DNA of 64,000 nucleotides from SVFI01 sp964519385 (GTDB taxonomy: Bacteria > Bacillota > Clostridia > Lachnospirales > Lachnospiraceae). Position 1 is the stretch's first letter; every line of letters starts with the position of its first letter. Made by a program: the position numbers and the translations under genes. A model generated the notes under the pieces. It saw only the letters and a program-made list of their open reading frames with translations, ran no database searches and was not told where the DNA came from. Where the stretch lies: contig CAZFLR010000002.1 in NCBI GenBank assembly GCA_964519385.1, forward strand, positions 62,001 through 126,000. Direction: 5' to 3'. Positions 18,070 to 28,031 of this stretch are shown piece by piece.

Positions 18070-18309
18070 TTATAAAAAGCGATAGATGATAATACCAATC
18101 ATAATGCCGATGATGCTCGCCACCGTAATCTTAATCGACAGCCCGAACGTAAGCACCATAATGCCAAGATCCAGCACAACCGGCGAGGTCAGCCCGAAGC
18201 TCTGTCCGTAATTAAGGAATGTTCCCGGAAACAGCGAGCCGATAAAACCACCTATAACAATGCCTGCCAGAATCATCAGAAAGCAGGCCCAATTGTTTTT
18301 TCCTCTCAT
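18070..18309 (-). CDS. DUF4321-family small membrane protein
   Basis: 79 residues with two membrane helices (about 8 to 28 and 45 to 78) joined by a short loop with SLFPGTFLNYGQ. The pattern and the place just before radC-mreBCD fit the DUF4321 family of Clostridia; its function is unknown. SD GGAGG six bases before the ATG. The 91 bases upstream, after the methionine gamma-lyase-like gene, are AT-rich with no clear promoter or terminator. Confidence 0.75.
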   Translation of the reverse strand: MRGKNNWACFLMILAGIVIGGFIGSLFPGTFLNYGQSFGLTSPVVLDLGIMVLTFGLSIKITVASIIGIMIGIIIYRFL

Positions 18310-18400
18310 TCGTATCCTCCGATTTTCATTTGCAAAACACTAGCTATATCTTAACACACACCCAAAAGTATGTATATAAAATTCGTGGTTTTTTTTTCGA

Positions 18401-19708
18401 CTAAAAAACTGTTTTTGTGAGCTGACCCGGTTTTATCAGACCGTCATCCTTCATGCTCTGAAGGGTTCTGAGCATACCATATTTTGCATGCGGAAATGTC
18501 AGTCCTCCCTGCATATACACAGCATACGGAGGTTTTATCGGTCCGTCCGCAGACAGCTCAATTGAGGAACCGGAAACAAAGGCTCCGGCCGCCATGATGA
18601 CCTGCGCATCATAGCCCGGCATATCCCACGGCTCCGGTGTTACAAAGCTGTCCACCGGTGCGGCTGCCTGAATTCCCTTGCAAAAAGAAATTACACTTTC
18701 CGGATTTCCGAACGTAATGGCCTGAATGATGTCAAAACGCTCTTCTGTGGCATTCGGCACCACGGTATAGCCCAGACGCTCATACAGCCCGGCGGCAAAA
18801 ATTGCACCCTTTAATGCCGATGCCGTCACCGTCGGTGCAAGGAATAATCCCTCGTAGAAGGAAGAAAGTACCCCGAGGGATGCTCCGACCTCTTTTCCGA
18901 GTCCCGGCGAAGTCAGCCGATAAGCAGCATTTTCCACACATTCTTTTTTTCCTGCAATATATCCTCCAATCGGCGCAAGTCCGCCCCCCGGATTCTTTAT
19001 GAGGGAACCGACCACCATGTCCGCTCCGACATCCGTCGGCTCTGTCCGCTGTACAAATTCACCGTAACAGTTGTCTACCATACATATAATTTCCGGCTTT
19101 ATTCCTTTTATAAACTTAATCAGCTCGCCGATGCGTTCCACCGACAGTGTCTTTCTCGGCTCATATCCCTTGGAACGCTGAATTGTCACCAGCTTTGTCT
19201 TGTTATTTATTGCGTTTTTTATTCCGTCCCAGTCAAATTCACCGTCCGGAAGCAAATCTACCTGACGATAAGATATCCCATACTCCTTCAGCGAGCCCTT
19301 TGACTCCCTGATACCGATTACCTCCTCCAGTGTATCATAAGGCTTTCCGACCGGAGAAAGCAGCTCGTCACCCGGACGTAGATTGCTCATAAGCGCGAGG
19401 GCAAGGGCATGTGTTCCGCATGTAATCTGCGGACGTACAAGCGCGTCCTCCGTGTGAAACAGATTTGCATAAACCTGCTCAAGTGTATCCCTTCCGATAT
19501 CGTTATAGCCATATCCCGTCGTGCCGAGGAGACACGCCTCACTCACCTTTGCGTCCTGCATGGCCTTTACCACCTTAAGCTGGTTGTACTCTGCCGTCTC
19601 ATCTATTTTTTTAAAGCGTTCCTCATTCTCTTTTAAAACCATTTCCCCGAATGCAAGTACATCCTCATCCACGGAAAGTCCTTTATAGATATCCTTCAAC
19701 TGCATCAT
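18401..19708 (-). CDS. Methionine gamma-lyase family PLP protein (aluminium-resistance type)
   Basis: PLP-dependent fold-type I protein, 435 residues. Seen: the PLP-ring region ITCGTHALALALMSNLRPGDELLS near 95 to 120, the aspartate in MVDNCYGEFV, and the PLP lysine in VGSLIKNPGGGLAP near 245. Often called aluminium resistance protein or YnbB; the real substrate is not established, although the family is related to cystathionine/methionine lyases. Start ATG overlaps the miaA stop; SD GGAGG. Follows miaA. Confidence 0.88.
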   Translation of the reverse strand: MMQLKDIYKGLSVDEDVLAFGEMVLKENEERFKKIDETAEYNQLKVVKAMQDAKVSEACLLGTTGYGYNDIGRDTLEQVYANLFHTEDALVRPQITCGTHALALALMSNLRPGDELLSPVGKPYDTLEEVIGIRESKGSLKEYGISYRQVDLLPDGEFDWDGIKNAINNKTKLVTIQRSKGYEPRKTLSVERIGELIKFIKGIKPEIICMVDNCYGEFVQRTEPTDVGADMVVGSLIKNPGGGLAPIGGYIAGKKECVENAAYRLTSPGLGKEVGASLGVLSSFYEGLFLAPTVTASALKGAIFAAGLYERLGYTVVPNATEERFDIIQAITFGNPESVISFCKGIQAAAPVDSFVTPEPWDMPGYDAQVIMAAGAFVSGSSIELSADGPIKPPYAVYMQGGLTFPHAKYGMLRTLQSMKDDGLIKPGQLTKTVF

Positions 19709-20670
19709 AATTCTGCATCCTCCACTATTTTTTTCTCACAAAGTCTCTCTATCATATAATCCAGCATTTTTTTCTCATCCTGCGCAAACTCTTCACGGTT
19801 TACCCAGTCAACTGAACGCTCTCTCTTAAACCATGTGAGCTGTCTTTTTGCAAAATGCCTCGTATCTCTTTTAATCAAATAAACTGCACGGTCATAGTCC
19901 GTGTTTCCCCTCAGATAATCAATCATCTCTTTATAGCCGAGTCCCTGCATGGCTGTGCTTTCACGGACACAGCCCATAGAAAGCAGCCTCTGCACTTCAT
20001 CCAAAAGACCGGCCTTCAGCATCTCATCGACGCGAGTATCAATCCTCTCATACAATCTTGCCCTGTCATCATTCAGAACAAAATAGCAGAAATTATAAGG
20101 TGACTCCTTTTCTCTCTGCTGCTGATTGTGTTCAGATATTTTCTGCCCCGTCAGGTGGTAATATTCAATGGCACGAATCACACGTTTTACGTTGTTTGCG
20201 TGGATTTCCTCGGCAGATTTTGCATCGATTTCCCTCAGCATTTCATGAAGCCTGTGCGTCCCTTCTTTTTGGGCCAGCATTTCCAGCTCCGCGCGAAGCT
20301 CCTGATTTTCTCCGGACTGTGAAAAATCAATATCATAAAGTACCGACTGAATATAAAATCCCGTTCCGCCGACAATGACAGGAATATGTCCTCTTTCATA
20401 TATCTCCTGCATTTTTTCCTTTGCCATCTGCTGAAAACGGAACACATCAAATTCCTGTGTCGGCTCAAGCACATCTATCAGATGGTGCTGTACTCCGTCC
20501 ATCTCATCCGGCATAATCTTTGCCGAGCCAATATCCATATGCTTATACACCTGCATAGAATCGGCGGAGATGACCTCTCCGCCAATCCTTTTTGCAAGCT
20601 CGATTGAAAGCTTTGTTTTACCGACAGCCGTCGGTCCCGTCAAAATAACCAATTTCTTTTTTTCAGTCAT
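19705..20670 (-). CDS. miaA: tRNA dimethylallyltransferase
   Basis: Adds an isopentenyl group to N6 of A37 in tRNAs reading UNN codons; MiaB (25287-26750) then adds the methylthio group. 321 residues with P-loop GPTAVGKTKLSI, SADSMQVYKHMDIGSAK, GGTGFYIQSVLYDI and MQGLGYKE. ATG at 20670 has AAAGG seven bases upstream and lies 4 bases after mutL; an in-frame ATG 33 bases earlier would overlap mutL and is unlikely. Confidence 0.96.
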   Translation of the reverse strand: MTEKKKLVILTGPTAVGKTKLSIELAKRIGGEVISADSMQVYKHMDIGSAKIMPDEMDGVQHHLIDVLEPTQEFDVFRFQQMAKEKMQEIYERGHIPVIVGGTGFYIQSVLYDIDFSQSGENQELRAELEMLAQKEGTHRLHEMLREIDAKSAEEIHANNVKRVIRAIEYYHLTGQKISEHNQQQREKESPYNFCYFVLNDDRARLYERIDTRVDEMLKAGLLDEVQRLLSMGCVRESTAMQGLGYKEMIDYLRGNTDYDRAVYLIKRDTRHFAKRQLTWFKRERSVDWVNREEFAQDEKKMLDYMIERLCEKKIVEDAEL

Positions 20671-20674
20671 ATTT

Positions 20675-22582
20675 CTACCTTTTAAACTTCTTTTCAAGCT
20701 CATATTTTGTCATGGAAATAATTGTAGGTCTTCCGTGCGGACAGTTGAACGGATTTTCGCATGCAAGAAGCTCTCTCATCAGGGCTTCTGCCTCCGCATG
20801 CGAAAGTGCCTGATTTCCCTTCACGGCCGCCTTACATGACATGCCAGCTATTTTGGACAATACGGCATCAAAATCTCCCTTTACCGGAAATTCTGCCATT
20901 TCATCCAATATGGAAAGGAAAAGCTGTCTTTCGCTGAGACCGTAAAGATCCGTCGGCACACTTCTTATCGCATAAGCATCCTCACCGAACTCATCCATTT
21001 CAAATCCGAGTGCCTCAAAGGTTTCCATATGGGAAACCAGTACATTTTTTTCCTTCGGTGTCAGCGATACAACCAGAGGCGGATTGACTGCCTGAACCGC
21101 AATTTCCTTTTCCCGGTACTGCTTCATCAGTCTTTCATACATCACTTTTTCATGCGCAGCGTGCTGATCGACATAATAAAGCTTCTCCGGCATTGCAAGA
21201 ATCCAGTATGTGTCAAATACCTGTCCCACAATCCTGAAATTCTCGGTTTCCTGTCTGTGCAGCTCCTCCTCATCAAAAAGTTCAAGTTGCTCCGGTTTTT
21301 CAACCACGGCAATATTTTTCTGTTTTATGACATTTCCCGTGGAAAGCTTGAACTCAGGCGGTGCTGCATTCATATGTTTCAGGAACTCCCGGTCGGTTCC
21401 AAGCACACGGGCATAATCCTCCGCAGCGCGCTCTCCATATCCGTCCCCGGTCTCTTTGACCAGTCCGGTCAGCGGCTCCTGTTCACGTCTTTTTTCTTCA
21501 AAAGGCTGAGGCAAAACAGAAGTTAGCACTTTTTCCTGTTTTTTATCGCCCTTTTTTTCCGGATTCGGAACCGTCTCCATGGAAGCGACGAAGCTTTTTC
21601 CTGTCAGTGCATCCCTTACCGAATCGCGGATAAACGACAGAAAATATCCCGGCTCATTCATTCTTATATCCATCTTGGTCGGATGTACATTGACATCTAT
21701 CCTCTTCGGGTCAATGTCGAAATGCAGGACAACAAACGGATATTTGTGCTGCATTAAAAATGTTTTATACCCCTCCTCCACAGCGGTGGAAATCAGGGTG
21801 CTTTTAATGTATCTTTTGTTCACGAAAAATGTTTCATAGCTGCGGTTTGAGCGGTTCAGAACCGGCTTCCCCAAAAATCCGGTCACCCGTATGCCTTCTC
21901 CCTCTGCATCTACCGGAATCATTTCCGAAGCCACATCTTTTCCGTAAATCCGATAGATGATTTCATCCCTTCTGCCATTGCCTGAGGTAAAAAACTTTGT
22001 CTGCCCGTTCGCGATAAACTGAAATGCCACATCCGGCACAGAAAGTGCCATGTGCTGCATAAAATCAGCTATATAGCCTCCCTCCGTCGCTGCCGTCTTT
22101 AAAAACTTACGGCGCACCGGTGTATTAAAAAAGATATTCCGTACAAGTATCGTAGTTCCGTTTGGCGCACCCACCTCTTCCGGCGAAAGGGCTTCCCCTC
22201 CGTTTATACAAATCCGGTGTCCGGTCAGCGCGTCCGGTGTTTTTGTAATCAGTTCCACTCGGCAAACAGCGGAAATACTTGAAAGTGCCTCGCCGCGAAA
22301 GCCCAGACTCATCACGGTTTCAAGATCCTCTGCCTGACTGATTTTGCTCGTCGCATGTCTTAAAAACACCTTGGAAAGCTGGCTTTTATCGATACCGCTT
22401 CCGTCATCCGTCACACGGATAAAGCTGATTCCGCCTTCCTTTATCTCCACCGTAATGTGCTTTGCGCCCGCATCAATGGCATTTTCCACCAATTCCTTTA
22501 CCACGGATGACGGACGTTCCACCACCTCACCGGCTGCAATCTGATCTACTGTGTTACTGTCCAGAATGTGAATTTCATTCAT
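20675..22582 (-). CDS. mutL: DNA mismatch repair protein MutL with endonuclease motif
   Basis: Links MutS recognition to strand incision. About 635 residues: N-terminal GHKL ATPase (IAAGEVVERPSSVVKELVENAIDAGA, DDGSGI, RGEALSSI), a variable linker (about 330 to 430), and a C-terminal dimerisation/nuclease domain with DQHAAHEKVMYE and a late CPHGRP metal-site motif. The DQHA motif means this MutL nicks DNA itself, as expected where MutH is absent. ATG at 22582 with GGAG eight bases upstream overlaps the mutS stop; ATG at 22591 is an alternative. Confidence 0.96.
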   Translation of the reverse strand: MNEIHILDSNTVDQIAAGEVVERPSSVVKELVENAIDAGAKHITVEIKEGGISFIRVTDDGSGIDKSQLSKVFLRHATSKISQAEDLETVMSLGFRGEALSSISAVCRVELITKTPDALTGHRICINGGEALSPEEVGAPNGTTILVRNIFFNTPVRRKFLKTAATEGGYIADFMQHMALSVPDVAFQFIANGQTKFFTSGNGRRDEIIYRIYGKDVASEMIPVDAEGEGIRVTGFLGKPVLNRSNRSYETFFVNKRYIKSTLISTAVEEGYKTFLMQHKYPFVVLHFDIDPKRIDVNVHPTKMDIRMNEPGYFLSFIRDSVRDALTGKSFVASMETVPNPEKKGDKKQEKVLTSVLPQPFEEKRREQEPLTGLVKETGDGYGERAAEDYARVLGTDREFLKHMNAAPPEFKLSTGNVIKQKNIAVVEKPEQLELFDEEELHRQETENFRIVGQVFDTYWILAMPEKLYYVDQHAAHEKVMYERLMKQYREKEIAVQAVNPPLVVSLTPKEKNVLVSHMETFEALGFEMDEFGEDAYAIRSVPTDLYGLSERQLFLSILDEMAEFPVKGDFDAVLSKIAGMSCKAAVKGNQALSHAEAEALMRELLACENPFNCPHGRPTIISMTKYELEKKFKR

Positions 22583-25235
22583 CTGTTCCACTCCATCTGT
22601 TCTTAATCATGTTTTGAAGTTTATACAAGGTATTTAATGCATCCAGCGGTGTCAGTGTCTGAATATCGATTTGGGACAGCTCGTTAATTACATCGGAATC
22701 CTTAACGGTATCAAACAGGGAAATCTGTGCCAAATCTACCTGATCATATTTTTTGACCTTTGTTTTTTCTGTTTTGACATTCGTCTGTATGCTCTGTATC
22801 TTTTCTGTCACATCATTGTCGGAAAGCTGCTCTGCAATCTCCTTGGCACGGTCAATCACCATGTCAGGCACTCCGGCCAGTTTTGCAACCTGAATACCAT
22901 AACTGCGGTCCGCGCCTCCCTTTACAATCTTCCTGAGGAATACAATGTCATCCCCCTTTTCTTTGACGGCGATACAGTAATTATTGACATTATTCATTTT
23001 GCCTTCCAACTCCGTCAGCTCGTGGTAATGCGTTGCAAACAGGGTTTTTGCCCCGAGAAGCTTCCGGTTACTAATATGCTCCACAACCGCCCACGCAATG
23101 GAAAGTCCGTCAAATGTAGAGGTTCCCCGGCCGATTTCGTCCAGTATAAGCAGGCTTTTCGAGGTGGCATTTCTGAGTATGTTTGCCACTTCATTCATTT
23201 CAACCATGAAGGTGGACTGCCCGCTCGCCAAATCATCCGAAGCTCCCACGCGAGTAAAAATCCGGTCCACAATGCCAATCCGGGCACTTTTTGCCGGAAC
23301 AAAGCTTCCAATCTGAGCCATCAGCACAATGAGCGCGGTCTGTCTCATGTAGGTTGATTTTCCTGCCATGTTCGGCCCTGTTATAATTGAAATCAGATGC
23401 CTGTCACTGTCAAGGAAGGTATCATTGGCAATGAACATATCATTTTTGATTACCTTTTCAACCACCGGATGACGGCCGTCCTTGATATCAATGATTCCTT
23501 TTGTATTCAGCTTCGGTCTCACATAGCCATTGCGCTCCGCAACATATGCCAGTGAGCAAAATACATCCAGTGCAGCGATTGCCTTGGCCGTGCGCTGGAT
23601 ACGTTCCATATTGGCTGCCAGAGTATCTCTTATCTCGCAAAACAAATCATACTCCAGACCATAGAGCTTGTCCTCCGCATTCAGGATTGTATCTTCCATT
23701 TCCTTGAGCTTTGGCATGGTATACCGTTCTGCATTCGTCAACGTCTGCTTACGGATATAATCATCCGGCACCATATTTTTAAAGGAATTGGTCACCTCCA
23801 GATAATAACCGAATACCTTGTTGTATTTTATCTTAAGATTTTTAATTCCGGTCCGCTGTCTCTCCTGCTCCTCCAGCTCTGCCAGCCATGCTTTCCCGTC
23901 CGTCTTGGCCTTGCGGAAGTGATCGACATCCTCCGAGAATCCGGGTTTTATGATTCCGCCCTCCTTCAGGGCAATCGGAGGCTCTTCCTCAATCGCATCC
24001 TCTATAAGTCCGCAAAGATCCTCAAGACCGTCCACATCCTCACAGATGTTTTTTAAAAGCTGTGACTGAAAGTCCTTAAGCACGGTCCGTATCGGCGGAA
24101 GCATTCTCAGGGAGTTGCGAAAAGCTATCATGTCACGCGGATTTGCCGTTTTATAGCTGATTTTTCCAAGAAGTCTCTCAAGATCGTAAATCGGATTTAA
24201 ATATTCCCTGATTTCATCCCGGGAAATGACATTGGTGTTGAGCTCCTCCAGCGCATCCTGTCTCATCAGTATGTCATCAAGCTCAATAAGCGGCTGTTCT
24301 ATATATGTACGAAGCGTTCTCGCTCCCATGGCCGTTCTTGTTTTGTCGAGCACCCATAAAAGAGAGCCTCGTTTCATCTTTTCACGCAGTGTCTCGGTCA
24401 GCTCCAGATTGCGCCTTGTAGAGCTGTCAAGCAACATATAACGGCTCGCAACATACGGATTTAGCCTTGTAATGTTGGACAGCCCTGTCTTTTGTGTCTC
24501 GTAAAGATATTGAAGCACAGCTCCGGCTGCAATCTGCCCTGCATAAAAATCATCCACACCGAGCGCGCCCATTGTACTGACGTGAAAATGCTTCATAAGA
24601 AGCTGTCTGCAGTTTGTCTCGTCAAAATACCACGCATCCAGTTTAAAAATAGTGATTCCCAGACGTTCCTTCAGATCATCCACCATGTAACCGCTCACGA
24701 GGAAATTGTCATTACAGACAATCTCCGAAGGCATAAATTTCATAATTTCATCCTGAAGCTTACTGACATCCGTAACCTCTGTCACATAATAGTCTCCCGT
24801 CAGGGCATCCACTACGGAAACTCCAATTTTTTCCTCCATATAGGCAATACACATCAGGTAATTATTTTTACTTTCCTCAAGAGACTGGATGTTAAGGTTG
24901 GTTCCGGGAGTCACAATGCGCACAACCTCCCTGCGCACAATTCCTTTTGCCTCTTTCGGGTCCTCCACCTGTTCACAGACAGCGACCTTATATCCTTTAT
25001 TGACCAATTTGGTCAAGTAACTTTCTGCCGCGTGATACGGCACTCCGCACATCGGAGCACGCTCTTCCTGTCCGCAGCTTTTTCCTGTCAGTGTAATTTC
25101 CAGTTCTTTCGATGCCGTAAGGGCATCCTCAAAAAACATTTCGTAAAAATCACCTAAACGATAAAACAAAATACAGTCTTTATACTGGGATTTTGTTTCC
25201 ATATACTGCTTCATCATCGGTGTTAAATCTGCCAT
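22575..25235 (-). CDS. mutS: DNA mismatch recognition protein MutS
   Basis: Recognises mismatches and small loops. 886 residues with the mismatch-binding FYEMF (Phe-x-Glu) near residue 30, connector and lever domains, and a C-terminal ABC-type ATPase with GPNMAGKSTYMRQ, DEIGRGTSTFDG and FATHYHELTELEG. ATG at 25235 has GAGG six bases upstream; the GTG 12 bases earlier sits on that SD. Overlaps mutL by 8 bases. Length is standard for MutS1, so it is not the MutS2 type. Confidence 0.97.
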   Translation of the reverse strand: MADLTPMMKQYMETKSQYKDCILFYRLGDFYEMFFEDALTASKELEITLTGKSCGQEERAPMCGVPYHAAESYLTKLVNKGYKVAVCEQVEDPKEAKGIVRREVVRIVTPGTNLNIQSLEESKNNYLMCIAYMEEKIGVSVVDALTGDYYVTEVTDVSKLQDEIMKFMPSEIVCNDNFLVSGYMVDDLKERLGITIFKLDAWYFDETNCRQLLMKHFHVSTMGALGVDDFYAGQIAAGAVLQYLYETQKTGLSNITRLNPYVASRYMLLDSSTRRNLELTETLREKMKRGSLLWVLDKTRTAMGARTLRTYIEQPLIELDDILMRQDALEELNTNVISRDEIREYLNPIYDLERLLGKISYKTANPRDMIAFRNSLRMLPPIRTVLKDFQSQLLKNICEDVDGLEDLCGLIEDAIEEEPPIALKEGGIIKPGFSEDVDHFRKAKTDGKAWLAELEEQERQRTGIKNLKIKYNKVFGYYLEVTNSFKNMVPDDYIRKQTLTNAERYTMPKLKEMEDTILNAEDKLYGLEYDLFCEIRDTLAANMERIQRTAKAIAALDVFCSLAYVAERNGYVRPKLNTKGIIDIKDGRHPVVEKVIKNDMFIANDTFLDSDRHLISIITGPNMAGKSTYMRQTALIVLMAQIGSFVPAKSARIGIVDRIFTRVGASDDLASGQSTFMVEMNEVANILRNATSKSLLILDEIGRGTSTFDGLSIAWAVVEHISNRKLLGAKTLFATHYHELTELEGKMNNVNNYCIAVKEKGDDIVFLRKIVKGGADRSYGIQVAKLAGVPDMVIDRAKEIAEQLSDNDVTEKIQSIQTNVKTEKTKVKKYDQVDLAQISLFDTVKDSDVINELSQIDIQTLTPLDALNTLYKLQNMIKNRWSGTDE

Positions 25236-25286
25236 GTTTTTCCTCACTTTTTTTGTTATTTCTCTCCCTTGGCGGAAATATGTCCG

Positions 25287-26750
25287 TTATGGTATTTTAT
25301 GTCCGATATAATAGAATCCGTGACACTCATCCAGATACACCTTCTGTATCGTTCCAATCAGGGATATATCTCCTTTGAAATGTACCATCGTATTGTTTGA
25401 CATCCGTCCGGTAAGCAGACTTTCATCATGCTCATTCTGTTCCTCAACAAGCACTTCCACCTCCCGGCCAGTGTACACGACCGCACGGTTTTTGGAAACC
25501 TCCTGTACTGTCTCAAGCACACGATTAAAATTACGTTTTACATCCTCCTCCGGAACCTGCTCCTCCATCGCTGCAGCCGGTGTTCCCGTGCGTTTGGAAT
25601 ATATAAACGTAAAGGCATTTTCATATCCCACCTTGCGGATTACATCAATCGTATCATCCACATCTTCATCCGTCTCTCCCGGAAATCCCACAATAATATC
25701 TGTTGTCAGTGATATATCCGGAATTTCCCGCCGTATCTTCAGTGCAAGGTCTATATACTGCTGTTTCGTATAACGGCGGTTCATACGTTCTAAAATCCTT
25801 GTGGAACCGGACTGTAAAGGCAAATGAAGATGTCTGCATATTTTCTTTGAATCGCGCATCACAGCAATCAGTTCATCTGATAAATCCTTTGGATGCGAGG
25901 TCATAAAACGTATTCTTTCCAGACCTTCTATCTTCTCAATTCTCTGCAAAAGCTGTGCAAAACTTATCTGCTCATCGAGCGTTTTTCCGTAGGAGTTGAC
26001 GTTTTGTCCAAGCAGCATAATCTCAATTACACCGTCCGCAACAAGCATCTCAATTTCGCGGATAATATCCTCAGGCGTTCTGCTTCTCTCCCGTCCCCTG
26101 ACATAAGGGACAATACAATAGCTGCAGAAATTATTGCATCCGAACATAATATTGATGCCTGATTTAAACGGATATTTACGGACAATCGGCAAATCCTCGA
26201 CAATTTGGTCTGTCGATTCCCAGATATCAACAATCATATCCTCATTTTCCAGCATATTGCAGACAAGCTCCGCAAATTTAAAAATATTATGTGTGCCGAA
26301 GATTAAATCAACATAACGATAACTCTTTTTCAGCTTTTCAATCACGGTATCTTCCTGCATCATACATCCGCAGAGTGCTATCTTCATGTGCGGATTTTTC
26401 TTTTTGTAATTACTGAGCGCGCCAAGTCTTCCGTACACTCTCTGATTGGCATTATCACGCACGGTACAGGTGTTATAGATGACAAAATCCGCCTTTTCAT
26501 CCGCCCCATTATCCTCATATCCTATTTCCTTTAAAATACCGGATAATTTTTCGGAATCTCTGGCATTCATCTGACACCCGAAGGTTGTCACACAAAACGT
26601 CGGTTTTCTGCCGAGCTGCCGTGTAATCTCCTCCACCATTTTTTTTGCTTTTGCCATGTAATAATACTGACGGTCCGGCTCTTCTGCCGGCGGTGTCACC
26701 AGCAAATCCATCTCATCCATTTTTACTTTCAAGTCTTCTTTTTTTATCAT
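25287..26750 (-). CDS. miaB: tRNA-2-methylthio-N6-dimethylallyladenosine synthase
   Basis: Radical-SAM methylthiotransferase acting on i6A37 made by MiaA. 487 residues: N-terminal UPF0004 domain with three cluster cysteines (FGCQMNARDSE, YNTCTVRDNA, GCMMQ), radical SAM motif CNNFCSYC (near 210), and a C-terminal TRAM domain. The first 40 residues are an extra N-terminal extension. SD GAGG seven bases before the ATG. Lies 40 bases upstream of mutS, giving miaB-mutS-mutL-miaA. Confidence 0.96.
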   Translation of the reverse strand: MIKKEDLKVKMDEMDLLVTPPAEEPDRQYYYMAKAKKMVEEITRQLGRKPTFCVTTFGCQMNARDSEKLSGILKEIGYEDNGADEKADFVIYNTCTVRDNANQRVYGRLGALSNYKKKNPHMKIALCGCMMQEDTVIEKLKKSYRYVDLIFGTHNIFKFAELVCNMLENEDMIVDIWESTDQIVEDLPIVRKYPFKSGINIMFGCNNFCSYCIVPYVRGRERSRTPEDIIREIEMLVADGVIEIMLLGQNVNSYGKTLDEQISFAQLLQRIEKIEGLERIRFMTSHPKDLSDELIAVMRDSKKICRHLHLPLQSGSTRILERMNRRYTKQQYIDLALKIRREIPDISLTTDIIVGFPGETDEDVDDTIDVIRKVGYENAFTFIYSKRTGTPAAAMEEQVPEEDVKRNFNRVLETVQEVSKNRAVVYTGREVEVLVEEQNEHDESLLTGRMSNNTMVHFKGDISLIGTIQKVYLDECHGFYYIGHKIP

Positions 26751-26765
26751 ACAAAATCCTCGCCG

Positions 26766-28016
26766 CTATCTGATCTGGCCATCGCCAACAATCGTATATT
26801 TATATGAATTCAATTCCTTCAGTCCCATAGGTCCTCTTGCATGAAGCTTCTGTGTACTGATACCGATTTCTGCGCCAAAGCCGAATTCAAAGCCGTCAGT
26901 AAATCTCGTGGAAACATTGACATAAATACAGGCCGCATCTACCTGCTGTTTAAATTTAGCCGCAGCTTCTTCGTTTTCCGTAACAATACACTCTGAATGT
27001 CCGGTATTGTATTTATTGATATGTGCAATTGCTTCCTCTACACTGTCTACGGTTTTTACAGAAATAATATAGTCCAGATACTCTGTCGCAAAATCTTCCT
27101 CTGTCGCACTTATGATACCGTCGATCCCGTTCATCGCCTCTCTTGCCGGCTCATCCGCCCTGATTTCTACGGATTTTTCCTGCAGCTTCTTTGCAAGGAG
27201 AGGAAGAAATGTATCTTTTATGTCCCTGTGAACAACCAGCGATTCACAGGCATTACATACACCGATGCGCTGGGTTTTTGCATTCAAAATGATTGCGACC
27301 GCCTTTTCCATATCTGCAGCCTTATCCACGTACACGTGACAGTTTCCGGTTCCTGTCTCAATGACCGGAATCGTCGCATTTTCTACAACCGCACGTATCA
27401 GTCCGGCACCTCCACGCGGAATCAGGACATCCACATATTCCTTCATCTTCATAAACTCAGCCGTCACACTCCGGTCAGTCGCCTCAATCAACTGAATCAT
27501 ATCCGGATTGTATCCATTTTCAAATAACGTGTTGCGAATACAGTCTGTAATCGCCTTGTTCGAGGCAAGACAGTCAGAGCCTCCTTTTAGAATCACTGCA
27601 TTTCCCGCCTTAAAGCAGAGACCGAACGCATCCGGTGTGACGTTCGGACGTGATTCGTAAATGATACCGATAACCCCGAGCGGAACACTGACCTTTTCAA
27701 TCTCCATACCGTTCGGGCGTGTAAATGTTTCCAAAATCCTTCCGACCGGGTCCGGAAGTGCTGCCACCTGACGGAGTCCTTCGGCAATTGCTGCCACGCG
27801 TTCATCATTCAGCATCAAACGGTCCAGCATTCCCTGATGCATTCCGTTTTTACGTCCGTTATCCATGTCAACCGCGTTTTGTTCAATGATAATTTCCGAA
27901 TGTTTCATAATTGCATCTGCAATTTTTTGTAAAAGCTCGTTCTTCGTCTCCGTATCCAGAAGTGCTGCCTCGTATTTGGCACTTTTGGCACGCTGTCCTA
28001 TTTCTCTTAAATCCAT
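26766..28016 (-). CDS. proA: Glutamate-5-semialdehyde dehydrogenase (gamma-glutamyl phosphate reductase)
   Basis: Second step of proline synthesis, NADPH-dependent. 416 residues of the aldehyde dehydrogenase fold. Seen: VPLGVIGIIYESRPNVTPDA, the catalytic cysteine in GVCNACESL, the NKYNTGHSECIVT region, and FGFGAEIGISTQKLHARGP. ATG at 28016 has AAAGG nine bases upstream; the ATG at 28025 sits against the SD. Part of proB-DUF896-fthC-proA. Confidence 0.96.
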   Translation of the reverse strand: MDLREIGQRAKSAKYEAALLDTETKNELLQKIADAIMKHSEIIIEQNAVDMDNGRKNGMHQGMLDRLMLNDERVAAIAEGLRQVAALPDPVGRILETFTRPNGMEIEKVSVPLGVIGIIYESRPNVTPDAFGLCFKAGNAVILKGGSDCLASNKAITDCIRNTLFENGYNPDMIQLIEATDRSVTAEFMKMKEYVDVLIPRGGAGLIRAVVENATIPVIETGTGNCHVYVDKAADMEKAVAIILNAKTQRIGVCNACESLVVHRDIKDTFLPLLAKKLQEKSVEIRADEPAREAMNGIDGIISATEEDFATEYLDYIISVKTVDSVEEAIAHINKYNTGHSECIVTENEEAAAKFKQQVDAACIYVNVSTRFTDGFEFGFGAEIGISTQKLHARGPMGLKELNSYKYTIVGDGQIR

Positions 28017-28031
28017 ATCCGTCATCCTTTC

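Noticed and set aside
18310..18400. Terminator and promoter between the methionine gamma-lyase-like gene and the DUF4321 gene
   Set aside because: The A/T runs can pair only weakly, and no -35/-10 pair of good spacing was found.
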